Below are positions 42,132-52,800 of a stretch of DNA of 64,000 bases, piece after piece. Origin of the DNA: Lentzea aerocolonigenes (GTDB taxonomy: Bacteria > Actinomycetota > Actinomycetes > Mycobacteriales > Pseudonocardiaceae); assembly GCF_000974445.1 (NCBI RefSeq), contig NZ_BBOJ01000024.1, positions 62,001 to 126,000 of the forward strand. The letters are read 5' to 3'. The notes beneath the pieces were generated by a model that worked only from the letters and a program-made list of their open reading frames with translations, was not told the DNA's origin and did no database searches. How positions within the stretch are numbered: the stretch's first letter is position 1; the number at the start of each line of letters is the position of its first letter. Made by a program: the position numbers and the translations under genes.

Positions 42132-42542
42132 ATGAGCGCTGCCGTGCACTTTGAGAGCTACAGCGAAGGCCGGGCCAATCTGAAGACGTTGCTCGACGCG
42201 GCGGAGCAAGGGCGCGTCGCGACGCTGCGGCGGGACCGCCACACGGCGGTGGTTGTCGACAGTGATCGCATGCGGCATTTCCTGAGTTCAGTGGTTCCCT
42301 CGCATGCTTCTGTCGTGCCGGAAAACGGCGGCTGGTCCGTGTTCATTCCCGGGTTGCCTGTGTCGGCCGATGGCAACAGCTTCGACGAGGCAATCACCGA
42401 GATGATCGATGCTCTTCGGGAGTACGCCGAGGATTGGCAAGCACGCCTGCGCGATGCACCCAACCACCGCGAGAACTGGGGCATTGTCGCATTGATCGTG
42501 CTGAGTACGGACGAGCAGCTTCAAGCTTGGCTGGTGGGCTGA
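42132..42542 (+). CDS. Type II antitoxin, Phd/YefM-like with HicB-like tail
   Basis: A 136-residue antitoxin. The N-terminus (AAVHFESYSEGRANLKTLLD, then RVATLRRDRHTAVVVDSDRM) has the Phd/YefM "prevent-host-death" shape; the second half (VFIPGLPVSADGNSFDEAITEMIDALREYA) resembles HicB. It should bind the palindrome upstream and neutralise the toxin that starts 6 bp after its stop. ATG 42132 has GGGAGGG upstream. The same frame is open back to an ATG at 41952 preceded by a perfect AAAGGAGG, which would add 60 residues, but that stretch carries the operator and promoter. Confidence 0.85.
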   Translation: MSAAVHFESYSEGRANLKTLLDAAEQGRVATLRRDRHTAVVVDSDRMRHFLSSVVPSHASVVPENGGWSVFIPGLPVSADGNSFDEAITEMIDALREYAEDWQARLRDAPNHRENWGIVALIVLSTDEQLQAWLVG

Positions 42543-42548
42543 TCACCG

Positions 42549-42974
42549 GTGACCTGGCCTGAGCCCACTCGAAGCGACCACAACAAGTTCTGCGAGGTTG
42601 AAGGGTGGGAGTTGGTACGCGACGCTCGCGGCCGCGCCGTCTCCCATCACGTCACATACGAACTCAACCTGCCTGATGGTCGTATTCTGCGCACTCGCGT
42701 TTCACGGCCTGTCAACCGCGACGGATACGGGCCGAGCTTGTGGAAGTACATCCTGCGCGACCAGCTCGACGTCGACGAAGCTGAGTTCTGGTCTTGCGTG
42801 CGTGACGGGGTAATCCCGTCTCGTGGCGGTATTGAACCGCCGCCGGAGGCGATTCCTGCCCAACTTGTCCACCTGCTCATCAGCCAGGTCGGTATCCCTG
42901 AAGTCGAGGTCATGCGGATGACCAAGGAGCAGGCGATCGAACGCGCAAACAGGTACTGGACCGAAGGTGAGTGA
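42549..42974 (+). CDS. Toxin of a type II toxin-antitoxin pair (cytotoxic translational repressor type)
   Basis: A 141-residue protein, GTG start 6 bp after the antitoxin stop. It resembles actinomycete proteins annotated as cytotoxic translational repressors of toxin-antitoxin systems: TWPEPTRSDHNKFCEVEGW at the start, then HHVTYELNLPDGRILRTRVS and YGPSLWKYILRDQLDVDEAE. The likely action is ribonuclease-like inhibition of translation, but catalytic residues are not obvious and the mechanism is inferred. Codon use is markedly less GC-rich than that of the core genes. Confidence 0.78.
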   Translation: MTWPEPTRSDHNKFCEVEGWELVRDARGRAVSHHVTYELNLPDGRILRTRVSRPVNRDGYGPSLWKYILRDQLDVDEAEFWSCVRDGVIPSRGGIEPPPEAIPAQLVHLLISQVGIPEVEVMRMTKEQAIERANRYWTEGE

Positions 42975-43044
42975 CACCAGTCCCGCAGCTGAGTAGGACG
43001 ATGGTGCCGCTCGACGTAGCAACCTCCAGGGCGGGATTCGTCCG

Positions 43045-44247
43045 CTATCCGCGGTAGACGTTGTCGCGGTGCCAAGCGAAGTACGGCTGCGAGCTGGTTC
43101 GGTGTGCTCCACAGGGACGTCCGTGCAGCTGGTTCAGGTGATCGCGCAGGCGGCCGCGGAGCCCGTCCTCGAACCAGGAGAGAACGCGACCGGTGTCGTC
43201 CACGGTGATGTGGCCGGATTCGAACAGGCTGTCGCAGCCGAACTTGCAGGCGAGCATCGCCACGTTGGTCAGGTCGTTGCGCTCGTCGTCGGTGCACAGC
43301 GACCGCTTCTTGATGTGGGCGGCGACGAGGAAGTCTCCTGGGTAGTCGTGCCCGCACAGGTCACAGGGTGCGGCGGTGCGACCGCCGAGCAACAACCTGC
43401 GCAATTCCCTCTGCTCCTTGCGGGTCGTGACCTGCGCGCTGCCGTCGAGCACAGTGAACTTCCGGATGCGCACTGGGAACTTCGGGTCGTGCAAGGTGAC
43501 GATGGCTGGCCGGAGGGAGACGACTGTGCCGGGAATGGTCGCCAATACAGCTCCGACGAACGAGGAACGGTGCCCGAGCTCGTCGACGGCCACGAGCACA
43601 GACCCCTGCGCGTGCAGCTTCTCCAGACCGGCCTCGACATCGGCGATGTCGACCCACTGCCCCAGAGGCGATCGGTCGGTGGTCACCAGTACCTGCTTCT
43701 GCTTGACCTCGACGATGGTGTTCACGCTGCCGGTCACCGTCTCGATGGGATCTCCGATGAGCGAGCGCAGCAGAGCCGACGCGTCCGGTGCCTTGCCGCG
43801 GTTCGCCGCTTTCGCCAGGTCCGCAGCCAGACGGTCGGCGTCGTCGGCGGCGTATCCGGGTACCCGCAGCCTGAGCCGAATCTGCTTGGTGGCGTTACCG
43901 TCCGGGTTCCTGCCGATCTTTCCCTGTGCGCGTCCCAGTTTCTTGCGCAGCGCCTCCACGTCTCGCACCGTCGCCAGCACGACCGGCACTTCGACGATCG
44001 TGCGTTGCGTCTCGGGCAGATCCTGGACCTTGGTGGAGTCGACGACTCCGCTCTGTAGCGCTGCACCGCGCTCGCGAAGCCGGCGGAGCAGTAGCTCCAG
44101 GGCGAGGTTGTACTGGTGGTTGCGGGGGTGAGGACTTCCGTTGACCTTGCCGCCCGAACTCTTCATGACCAACGCGAGATGGTCGCCGTCCGGTTCGATC
44201 TCGAACTCCGCGTTGAGCTCGGCGCCGGCGTCGTCTGTTGCGCGCAT
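43045..44247 (-). CDS. HNH endonuclease, McrA-like (candidate modified-DNA restriction enzyme)
   Basis: A 400-residue protein. The C-terminal HNH nuclease (about residues 300-360) shows zinc Cys in CDLCGHDYPGDFLVAAHIKKR, the HNH His in that AAHI segment and CKFGCDSLFESGHITVDD after it. The N-terminal 130 residues (SPHPRNHQYNLALELLLRRL, VDSTKVQDLPETQRTI, RAQGKIGRNPDG) resemble the head domain of ScoMcrA-type type IV restriction enzymes, from memory only. The middle part may recognise DNA but no SRA or sulfur-binding domain is evident. Start ATG 44247 has only a weak GGGG site. Lies inside the tRNA-bounded islet, antisense to the toxin-antitoxin pair. Confidence 0.78.
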   Translation of the reverse strand: MRATDDAGAELNAEFEIEPDGDHLALVMKSSGGKVNGSPHPRNHQYNLALELLLRRLRERGAALQSGVVDSTKVQDLPETQRTIVEVPVVLATVRDVEALRKKLGRAQGKIGRNPDGNATKQIRLRLRVPGYAADDADRLAADLAKAANRGKAPDASALLRSLIGDPIETVTGSVNTIVEVKQKQVLVTTDRSPLGQWVDIADVEAGLEKLHAQGSVLVAVDELGHRSSFVGAVLATIPGTVVSLRPAIVTLHDPKFPVRIRKFTVLDGSAQVTTRKEQRELRRLLLGGRTAAPCDLCGHDYPGDFLVAAHIKKRSLCTDDERNDLTNVAMLACKFGCDSLFESGHITVDDTGRVLSWFEDGLRGRLRDHLNQLHGRPCGAHRTSSQPYFAWHRDNVYRG

Positions 44248-44367
44248 GGCCCCATCATCGGCGCCTGCTGCAACCGAGTTACCGCGGGCACGCCTCACTG
44301 GTCGGACACCGTGAGACTCGGGGCCGAGTTGTCGTACGACAAAGCAACGAGGCCGTCTGCGGCGCCA

Positions 44368-44402
44368 ACAGGGCGGATGCTCGATGTGAGCATCCGCCCT
44401 GT
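44368..44402 (-). terminator. Hairpin terminator downstream of tRNA-Leu
   Basis: Perfect 15-bp stem ACAGGGCGGATGCTC / GAGCATCCGCCCTGT with a GATGT loop, 12 bp past the tRNA 3' end in the direction of tRNA transcription. Same hairpin family as 41827-41864. Confidence 0.82.
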
Positions 44403-44414
44403 CATTGGCGAACG

Positions 44415-44497
44415 TGTCCGAGAGGGGACTTGAACCCCTACGCCCTTTCGGGCACTAGCACCTCAAGCTAGCGCGTCTGCCATTCCGCCACCCAGAC
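44415..44497 (-). tRNA. tRNA-Leu (anticodon GAG)
   Basis: Class II tRNA of 83 nt without encoded CCA. Acceptor stem GTCTGGG pairs with CTCGGAC, followed by discriminator A. The anticodon arm is CTAGC-TTGAGGT-GCTAG, giving anticodon GAG, which reads CTC and CTT. A long variable arm (TGCCCGAAAGGGCG) and the T arm AGGGG-TTCAAGT-CCCCT complete it. It is divergent from rnhC. Its 3' 18-19 bases are repeated at 41881-41899. Confidence 0.95.
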
Positions 44498-44556
44498 TGA
44501 TGGGATCATCATACAGACCCGTCCGGGCCCCCTGAACGCGGGGCTACGATCGCCGC

Positions 44557-45621
44557 GTGAAGGTCATCGTCGAGGCCGACGGCGGGTCGCGGGGCAACCC
44601 CGGGCCGGCCGGGTACGGCGCGGTCGTCCGGGACAAGCTCAGCGGTGAGACGCTGGCCGAGCGCAAGGGTTCCATCGGTGTCGCCACCAACAACGTCGCC
44701 GAGTACCAGGGGCTGATCGCCGGGCTCAGGGCCGCCAGCGAGCTGAACGCCGAGACCGTCGACGTGCGGATGGACTCCAAGCTCGTCGTCGAGCAGATGA
44801 GCGGGCGCTGGAAGATCAAGCACCCCTCGATGCAGCCGCTCGCGCGTGAGGCTCAGGCTCTTGCGCGGACGTTCAGGGCCGTCAGCTACGAGTGGATTCC
44901 CCGCGAGCGCAACCGGCAGGCCGACCGGCTCGCCAACGAGGCGATGGACGAGGAGACCAAGGGCGAGGCTGAGGGGGACAAGCAGCCGCACTGGAGCGGG
45001 GCTGTCGGTGAGCCCACGCGGCTGATCCTGTTGCGGCACGGGCAGACCAAGCTCTCCATCGAGCGACGCTATTCGGGACGGGGTGATCACCCGCTGACCG
45101 AGCTCGGGCTGGAGCAGGCCACCAAGGCCGCCCAGCGTCTCTCCGAAGTGGACGACATCGCCGCGATCATCTCGTCGCCGCTGCAGCGGGCCGTGCAGAC
45201 CGCGCAGAAGCTCGGGGACGCGACGGGGCTCGAGGTCGTCACGCACCAGGGGCTCATCGAGACCGACTTCGGCACGTGGGAAGGGCTGACGTTCGCCGAG
45301 GCGGCGCAGCAGGACCCCGAGGTGCACCGGCGGTGGCTCGCCGACACGAGTGTCCGGCCGCCGGACGGGGAGAGCTTCGACGAGGTCAACGCCAGGGTGC
45401 GGAAGGCGCGCACCGAGATCATCGCCCGGTACGGCGGCAAGACGCTGGTGCTGGTCAGTCACGTCACGCCGATCAAGACGCTGCTGCGGCAGGCGCTCGA
45501 CGTCGGGCCGCAGTTCCTCTTCCGGATGCACCTCGACCTGACCGGTGTGTCGATCGCCGAGTTCTACCCGGACGGGCACGCCTCGGTGAAGCTCGTCAAC
45601 GACACCTCACACCTCAGCTGA
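44557..45621 (+). CDS. rnhC: Bifunctional RNase HI / acid phosphatase (RnhC, Rv2228c type)
   Basis: A 354-residue two-domain enzyme. N-terminal RNase HI domain (1-140): catalytic Asp in VEADGGSRGNPGPAG, Glu in NNVAEYQGLI, Asp in VRMDSKLVVEQ and Asp in RQADRLANE; it cuts RNA in RNA:DNA hybrids. The linker is Glu/Lys-rich. C-terminal histidine phosphatase (about 150-354): LLRHGQTKLS with the phosphorylated His, Arg in SSPLQRAVQTA and His in LVSHVTPIKT; in mycobacteria it acts on alpha-ribazole phosphate (CobC activity). GTG start has no clear ribosome site. In mycobacteria it directly follows the zinc-ribbon gene; here 31 kb intervene. Overlaps the convergent FMN reductase by 8 bp. Confidence 0.95.
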   Translation: MKVIVEADGGSRGNPGPAGYGAVVRDKLSGETLAERKGSIGVATNNVAEYQGLIAGLRAASELNAETVDVRMDSKLVVEQMSGRWKIKHPSMQPLAREAQALARTFRAVSYEWIPRERNRQADRLANEAMDEETKGEAEGDKQPHWSGAVGEPTRLILLRHGQTKLSIERRYSGRGDHPLTELGLEQATKAAQRLSEVDDIAAIISSPLQRAVQTAQKLGDATGLEVVTHQGLIETDFGTWEGLTFAEAAQQDPEVHRRWLADTSVRPPDGESFDEVNARVRKARTEIIARYGGKTLVLVSHVTPIKTLLRQALDVGPQFLFRMHLDLTGVSIAEFYPDGHASVKLVNDTSHLS

Positions 45622-46135
45622 CCTTGCGCAGCCGCGGCGTCAGCGCCGTCGTGAACCGGTCGGCCGCCGCCTCCAGGGCCGCGGCCGCGCCGGGTGAGTC
45701 CACGTTCCGGTCCAGCACGAACTCGCCGCGCACCACCTGGTCGGCGCCCTTGGCCGCGAGCAGCGGGTGCAACGCGTAGTCCATCGCGACGAGAAAGCCC
45801 TGGTTGCCGCCCGTCGCCAGGGGCAGCACCGCGCGCCCGCGCAGCGCCTTCTTCGGCAGCAGGTCCAGCAACGCCTTGACCAGGCCGCTGTAGGCCGCGC
45901 GGTACACGGGCGAGGCGACCACGACGCCGTCCGCGGAGAGCACACCGCTCACCGCGCCGGCGATCTCCGGGTCGCGCAGGTCTTCGGTGAGCAGCGACAA
46001 CGTGGGCAACGACCGCACGTGGAGCACCGACACGCGGTGTCCGGCCGCGCGGAGGTGCTCCTCCACGAACGACACGACGACGCCGGTCGGCGCGGCGGGG
46101 GACGGCGCGCCGGAGATGATCAGCAGATCGGACAT
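45614..46135 (-). CDS. NADPH-dependent FMN reductase (SsuE/NAD(P)H flavin reductase family)
   Basis: Flavodoxin-like flavin reductase of 173 residues. The FMN phosphate loop is SGAPSPAAPTGVV at the N-terminus; VVASPVYRAAYSGLVKALLDLLP is the family's isoalloxazine/dimer block; LPLATGGNQGFLVAMDYALHPLL follows. It supplies reduced FMN to monooxygenases or acts as an azoreductase-like enzyme; no partner gene is nearby. The start ATG has AGGGAG upstream. Confidence 0.9.
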   Translation of the reverse strand: MSDLLIISGAPSPAAPTGVVVSFVEEHLRAAGHRVSVLHVRSLPTLSLLTEDLRDPEIAGAVSGVLSADGVVVASPVYRAAYSGLVKALLDLLPKKALRGRAVLPLATGGNQGFLVAMDYALHPLLAAKGADQVVRGEFVLDRNVDSPGAAAALEAAADRFTTALTPRLRKVS

Positions 46136-46299
46136 GACAAGGGCTCCCTGAGGTTGCGGACGGGGCAAGCGCTCAGCGGAGGCAACACAGGCTGGCTGCC
46201 ACGCGGCCGTAGTCGACGTGGCGACGTCGTGTCATGGACTGAGTGAACCAACGTCCGGACCACTGGACAACCAGTTCCAGCCGCTGGGATATCCTGGTG

Positions 46300-46690
46300 G
46301 GCGCGGATGAGTCGGCAGGGCGGCCGCGGCAGGAGACTGTCGAGGAAAGTCCGGACTCCACAGGGCAGGGTGGTTGTTAACGGCAACCAGGGGCGACCCT
46401 CGGGACAGTGCCACAGAAAGCAGACCGCCTCGCTTGTCGAGGTAAGGGTGAAACGGTGGTGTAAGAGACCACCAGCGCCCCAGGTGACTGGGGCGGCTAG
46501 GTAAACCCCACCCGGAGCAAGGCCAAGAGGGCACGTGAGTGCCTGCGCGAGCGTTCGAGGGCGGCCCGTCCGATGCTCGCGGGTAGGCCGCTAGAGCCTG
46601 TCGGCAACGGCAGGCCCAGATGGATGGCCGCCAAGTGGGACGCGAGTCCCATGAACAGGATCCGGCTTACATGCCGGCTCATCCGCCCTT
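46300..46690 (+). ncRNA. rnpB: RNase P RNA, bacterial class A
   Basis: About 390 nt with the conserved core: GAGGAAAGTCCGGACTCC near the 5' end (P4 5' strand and CR-I), AAGGGTGAAACGGTG and GGTGTAAGAGACCACCAGCG in the specificity domain, and GGCTAGGTAAACCCCACCC with AGATGGATGGCCGCC further on. The 5' GCGGATGAGTCGGC pairs with the 3' GCCGGCTCATCC, closing P1. Ends are estimated to within about 5 nt. The catalytic RNA matures tRNA 5' ends. Confidence 0.95.
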
Positions 46691-46876
46691 GATCGTTACG
46701 GCGACTGGCCCAGCCTGACCGCACTGGTGCGGTGGGAGAGTTGGCGGCGCCGATTCCTCCATTCGGCCCTGTGCGGCGGTTTGTTCGTCAATTAGCGTCC
46801 CTCTCCGCGTGGATGCCGCGTGGCTTGTCGATCACTGTGGGGTGACGGCCCGCGGCGTCTGAGACCTGGGGGTTAC

Positions 46877-49800
46877 GTGGTGCCGCCGCGTGGATTCAGC
46901 CTGCCCAAAAAACTTCTGGTCGTGTTCTCACTGACCGTTCTCGCGTTGGTCGGCGTCCCCGCCGGACCGGGGATCAACGGCCCAGGCCACCTTCCTGAAC
47001 TGGGATTTTCGGGGCTGTGGCAGTCGATCGCCGGGTGGTTCGGCGGCAGAGCCGAGGCGGCGCCCAGACCGAGACAGGAGCCGCCGAAGCGGGTGCGGGA
47101 GCTGACCGAGCGGCGGACGCCGTCGGTGCGGTTGTTCCAGCTGTCGGACGGCCAGATCGAGGCAGAGGTCTCGCCGCGTCCGAACGTCGACACGACCGTC
47201 AGGGAGAAGCCGCGCGACGGCTACCGGTTCGCCACCGACACCAGCGCTTTCGCGAGCCTGTTCGGTGAGTCGACGGACAAGCTCGCCCGGTTCGAGGCCG
47301 GCGGCAGGCGGATCGGGCTCGGCATCGACGGCACGTCCAGGGTCGTCAAGCCGAAGGTGGAGAAGAACGTCGTCACCTACGCCGGCGCGTTCGACAGCGC
47401 GGACGTGGTCTACCAGGTCACGGGCGAGGCGCTGAAGGAGAAGATCGTCCTCGCCAAGGCGCCGAAGGACGCGACGTACCGCTTCACCCTCGACCTCTCC
47501 GGCGTGACGGCGCGGGCGTTGCCGGACGGCGCGATCGGGTTCTTCGACAACCCGGACGCACCGCCGCTGTTCACCATGCCGAAGCCGTTCATGTTCGACA
47601 ACAAGGCGGATCGCAAGTCGCCGCACGGCAAGGTGTGGAGCGACAAGGTCACGCAGACCGTCGAGCAGCAGGGCTCGAAGCTCACCGTCACGGTGAAGGC
47701 GGACCAGGGCTGGCTCACCGCGAAGGACCGGCAGTACCCGGTCGTCATCGACCCGACGATCAAGCTGCAGCCGACCGCCACCACCGGTCAGGACGTCCAG
47801 ATCTGGTCGGACTCACCGGATCGCAACGACGGGTCGAGCTACCAGCTCTCCGTCGGCACGGACGCGTGGGGCAAGGCCCGCACGCTGATCAAGTTCGACA
47901 CGAGCGTCGTGCCCGCGGGCACCGCGCTCACGAGCGCGAAGCTGCGGCTGTACTACGACTCCGAGCTGTGGACCGGCGCCAACAGCAACGTGCACGAGGT
48001 GCGGCGGGTCACGCAGGGCTGGTCGGAGGACACGGCGACGTGGAACTCGATCAACGGTGCGTTCGCCGAGGCCGCGCTGTCGACCGCCACCAAGCAGGCG
48101 AACGTGAGCAACGTCTGGCACGAGTGGGACGTCCGCAACATCGCCCAGCAGTGGGTGTCGGGTTCGGCGTCGAACTTCGGCCTGATGGTCAAGTCGACCG
48201 ATGAGACGCTGAACCGCGGTGGTGCGATCTACCAGGCCGCCGAGTTCGCCTACAACGGGGAGACCGAGAACTCCCCGAAGCTGGTCCTGACCTACGGCAG
48301 GCCGAGCGCGGACCTGCAGGCACCGACGAAGATCTTCGCGACGGGTGCGGAGCTGAACTGGGGCGCCTACCCGGATCCGGATCCGAACAACCCGGTCGAC
48401 GACGTGGTGGAGTACCAGGTGCACCGGTCGGTGTTCCAGGCGTTCACGCCGTCGGAGTCCACGCTGGTCGCGCCTCTCGCCCCGGCCACGACCACGTTCA
48501 CCGACACCACCGCCCGGCCGACGCCAGCGGATTCACCGGACCCGTTCGGCAACGCCTACTACTACATGGTCGCGGCGAAAACCCGTGACGGACAGGTGAT
48601 TCCGGGTCCGACGCAGCTGGTGCGGCTGCCCAAGGCGGGGTTCATCACGCAGGTGTTCCGCGGTGGCGCAGACGACGCGACCCTGTCGTCGACGCAGCCG
48701 AACACGAACCTGGACACGCTGGGCGGCCAGCCGTGGCTGATGGCGGGCAAGGGTTCCGGCACCTACGGCACGACGCGGGCGGCCGTCCGGTTCCGCGACC
48801 TGTCCGCGCTGCCGGCCGGTGCGCGGGTGACGAACGCCGAGATGACGCTGTGGGGCTTCTACAGCACCGGCTCCGGTGCGATCTTCGACGGCCATCCGCT
48901 GACGAAGTCCTTCGTGGAGAACCAGGTCACGTGGAACCGGGCGTCCACGGCGACGGCGTGGACGGCGCCGGGTGGTGACATCGGTGCGGCCGGCGACAAC
49001 GTCTCCGGCATCACCAACGACCCGAACCGGCACATCTGGGACCTGACCGCGGCCGCGCAGGGCTGGGTGGACAACCCCGCGACCAACTACGGCTACGAGG
49101 TCAAGCTGCGCGACGAGAACGGCCCCACGCAACGGGTTCTGTTCCTGTCCGACGAGGCCGCGGAACCGCATCTGCGGCCGAAGCTGACGGTCACCTACAC
49201 GCAGCCGATCGCGGAGATGACCTACTACGCGCCGGACACCCCGTCGATCCGGATGATCCCCGGCGACGAGTACACGATCCCGGTGACCGTCACGAACTCG
49301 ACCACGTCGACGTGGCGCGCGGCGGACCAGGTCGTGTCCTACCGCTGGAACCTGCCCGACGGCACCGACGTCACCACCGGCGGAAACCGCCTCGAAACGG
49401 CACTGCCGGCCGATGTCCCGCCCGGCGGCAGCGTCACGGTGCAGGCGAAGGTCAAGACGCCGATCCAGTCCGAGGCGGGCAACAAGCGTGAGCAGTTCGT
49501 GCTGAACTGGGACCTGCGCAACAAGACCGCGGGCACGTGGCTGTCCGCGACGGGCGGGATCGCGGCGCTGCCGCAGAACGTCACGGTCGAGGACCCGACG
49601 TCGGACCAGCTGGGCCTGGAGAAGTTCTACTCCTACGCGGGCAAGTCGACCGGGTCCGGCTCGAACGTGCTGGTGAACCAGTTCGCGGGCAACACGGTCT
49701 GGTCGTACGACGCGTTCACCAACCCCGGCCGGGGCCTGAACTCGTTCGTGCGCATGACCTACAACAGCCTGGACACCTCGGCCACGTCGCTCGGGCAGGG

Positions 49801-52800
49801 CTGGTCGCTGGCCGCCGCGGGCGTGACGAGGCTGGGCGCGTACCTGGAGCTGCACCCGAAGGGGCAGGACCACCCGAGCCGGATCACGCTGCCCGACGGT
49901 GACGGCACCTCGCACACCTTCGAGCTCAACAAGAACAACAGCTCCGACCCGGCGCAGTGGACGTACGACGAACCGGCGGGCGTGCACCTGTACGTGCAGC
50001 GCGACGGTGCCGCGGACAAGTCGCGGCGCTGGAAGATGACCCGCCCGGACCGCACCGAGTTCCTGTTCGACGACGAGGGCTGGCTCACCGCCGTCCGCGA
50101 CCGCAACGGCAACGAGCAGCGGTTCACCTACACCGAGCGCAGGTCGAACAACCAGCCGCGCAAGTTCCTCGCCTACGTCACCGACCCGTCCGGCCGGCAG
50201 ACGCTCACCCTGGACTACTGGGAGAAGGGCGAGACGCAGAACCCGAAGATCATCGACAACGTCCAGTCGCTCAAGGACGTCTCGGGCCGCACCATCACCT
50301 TTTCATACGACGACAAGGGTTTGCTGACCCAGCTCGTCGACGGCTCCGGCACGTCGCTCGCCAAGACGTTCAAGTTCGGCTACGACGCCGGACAGGGCAA
50401 CAAGAACGTCAAGCTGGTCAAGGTCACCGACCCGCGCAACCACGACACCGTTCTCGCCTACTACACGGCTCCGGTTGACCCGAAGGACAAGTGGAAGCTC
50501 CAGACGATCACCGATCGCCTGAACGCCACCACGACGTTCGCTTACGCCGACCCCGACGGTTCGGCCGGCTCCGAGGTGGAGTCGACCGTCACCGACTCGG
50601 AGAACCGCCAGACCAAGTTCCGCATCGACGGGTACGGCCGTCCACTCAGGACGACCAACGCCAAGAACCAGACCACGGCGCTGGAGTGGGACGCCGGCAA
50701 CAACGTCACCAAGCTGACCGAGGACAACGGCGCGGTGTCGACGTGGTCCTACGACCAGAAGACCGGTTACCCCACCTCGCTGCGGGACGCCGAGGCGGTG
50801 GCGAACAACTGGCCCGCCACGACGATGGCGTACCAGACGTCGCTGAACGGCCACGTCGCCGAGCTGACCTCGAAGACGTCGCCGGAGGGGCGTGCGTGGG
50901 CGTTCGGCTACGACGCCAAGGGCAACCTGACCTCGGTCACCGACCCGAAGGGCGTGCCGACGGCGTCGCCGGACGACTACAAGTCCGTCTACACCTACGA
51001 CCAGTTCGGGCAGCTGCAGACGTCCACGGACGCCAACGAGAACACCACCACGTACTCGGAGTTCGATCCGACGGGCTATCCGAAGAAGACGACTGATGCG
51101 TACGGGAAGGTGACCAACACGGTCTACGACGTGCGTGGCAACGTCACGTCCACGACCGACGCGCTGGGCAAGACCAGCACGGTCGCCTACGACGTGTTCG
51201 GCCGTCCGCTGGAGCGCAGGACGCCGAAGGATCAGGCCGCCGGCCTCTTCATCACCTCGCCGGCACCGGTCTACGACGCGAACGACAACGTCACCCAGTC
51301 CACGGCTCCCAACGGCGCGGTGTCGACGGCCGTGTACGACAACGCCGACCAGTTGCTGGAGACCACGGCGCCCAAAGACACGCCGACCGGTCCTGAGCGC
51401 AAGACCAGCTTCACCTACGACTCGGTGGGCAACCTCAAGACCGAGACGCAGCCGCTCGGCAACCTGACGCCGGCGAACGCGAACGACTACGTCGCCCGGT
51501 ACGACTACGACGAGATCTACCAGCTGAAGTCGGCGACCGACGCGGACAACAAGAAGATCACCTACGAGTACGACCGCGTCGGCAACCTGATCACCGTGGT
51601 GGACCCGCGCAAGAACGCGACCGCCGACACCACCGACTACACCACGAAGATCGCCTACGACCTCAACCATCGCGCCGTCGACACGACCGATGCCGCGGGC
51701 AAGACCACGCACGTCGGCTTCGACCGCGACGGCAACGTCACCACCCAGCGCGACAAGGAGAACAACACCACTACGCTCGTGTACGACGAGCGCGCCAAGG
51801 TCGTCGAGGCACGCGTCCCGCACAAGGCGGGCGTCACGCGGGTCACGAAGTTCGAGTACGACGAGGTCGGCAACTCCACGCGCGTCATCTCGCCGCGCGG
51901 CGTCGAGACCACCGACGACGCCGACGACTTCGTCGCGCAGACCGTGTACGACAAGCTGAACCGGCCGGTCGAGAAGCTCACGCCGTTCGACAAGGACGAC
52001 TCGCGCTACAAGACCGCGGACAAGACGACCTACGTCTACGACGCCATCGGCAGGGTCGAGCAGGTCAGCGCACCGCCTTCGGCCGGTCAGACCCTCCGCA
52101 ACGTCACCAGGTACTCCTACTTCGACACCGGCTGGGTGCGTTCGTCCACCGACCCGTGGAACATCGTCACCACCTACGACTACAACCCGCTCGGGCAGCA
52201 GGCCTCCCGGACGCTGACGTCGGCCGGTGGTTCGTCGAGCCGCACGATGACGTGGGACCACTTCCCGGACGGCAAGCTGAAGTCGCGTTCGGACAGTGGT
52301 GTGCCGGTCGGCCTGCACGTGGCGCTGACCGACAACTCCGACACCGGGTTCGTCGAGCTGGCGGGCAACTGGACCACCTCGTCCGCGGGGGCGGAGTTTC
52401 AGGGCTACGACTACCGCAGCACCGCCCGCGGCACCGGCGCCACCACGTTCACGTGGAAGCCGGTCATCCCGCAGGACGGCAGCTACGAGGTGTTCGTCAA
52501 GTACCCGAAGGACGTCTCGGGCGCGGCGACCAACGCGCCGTACACGGTCGAGACGGGCACGGCGAGGTCCACCGTCGCGGTGAACCAGACGCAGCGGGGC
52601 GGCGAGTGGGTCAGCGTCGGCAGCTTCGCGTTCACCGCCGGCACCGCAGCCAAGGTGACGGTGTCCGACAACGCCGACGGCACCGTGCTCGCCGACGCGG
52701 TGAAGCTGGTGCGCAACAACGCCTCCGAGCCGGACAACGAGTCGAAGACGTTCGGCCAGTCCTACGACGCCAACGGCAACCTGACGTCGCTGACCGACTC

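Larger units (their letters stand above)
41881..44432. mobile_element. 2.5-kb genomic islet bounded by tRNA-Leu 3' end repeats
   Basis: The direct repeats 41881-41899 and 44414-44432 bracket a toxin-antitoxin pair and an HNH nuclease gene, all with less GC-biased codons than the core genes. There is no integrase, excisionase or transposase, so the islet is a remnant, was moved in trans, or lost its integrase. An alternative is partial tRNA duplication without a mobile element. Confidence 0.5.

Noticed and set aside
46700-46876. Extra small RNA between rnpB and the giant RHS gene
   Set aside because: No stable hairpin or conserved RNA motif beyond the end of rnpB was seen.
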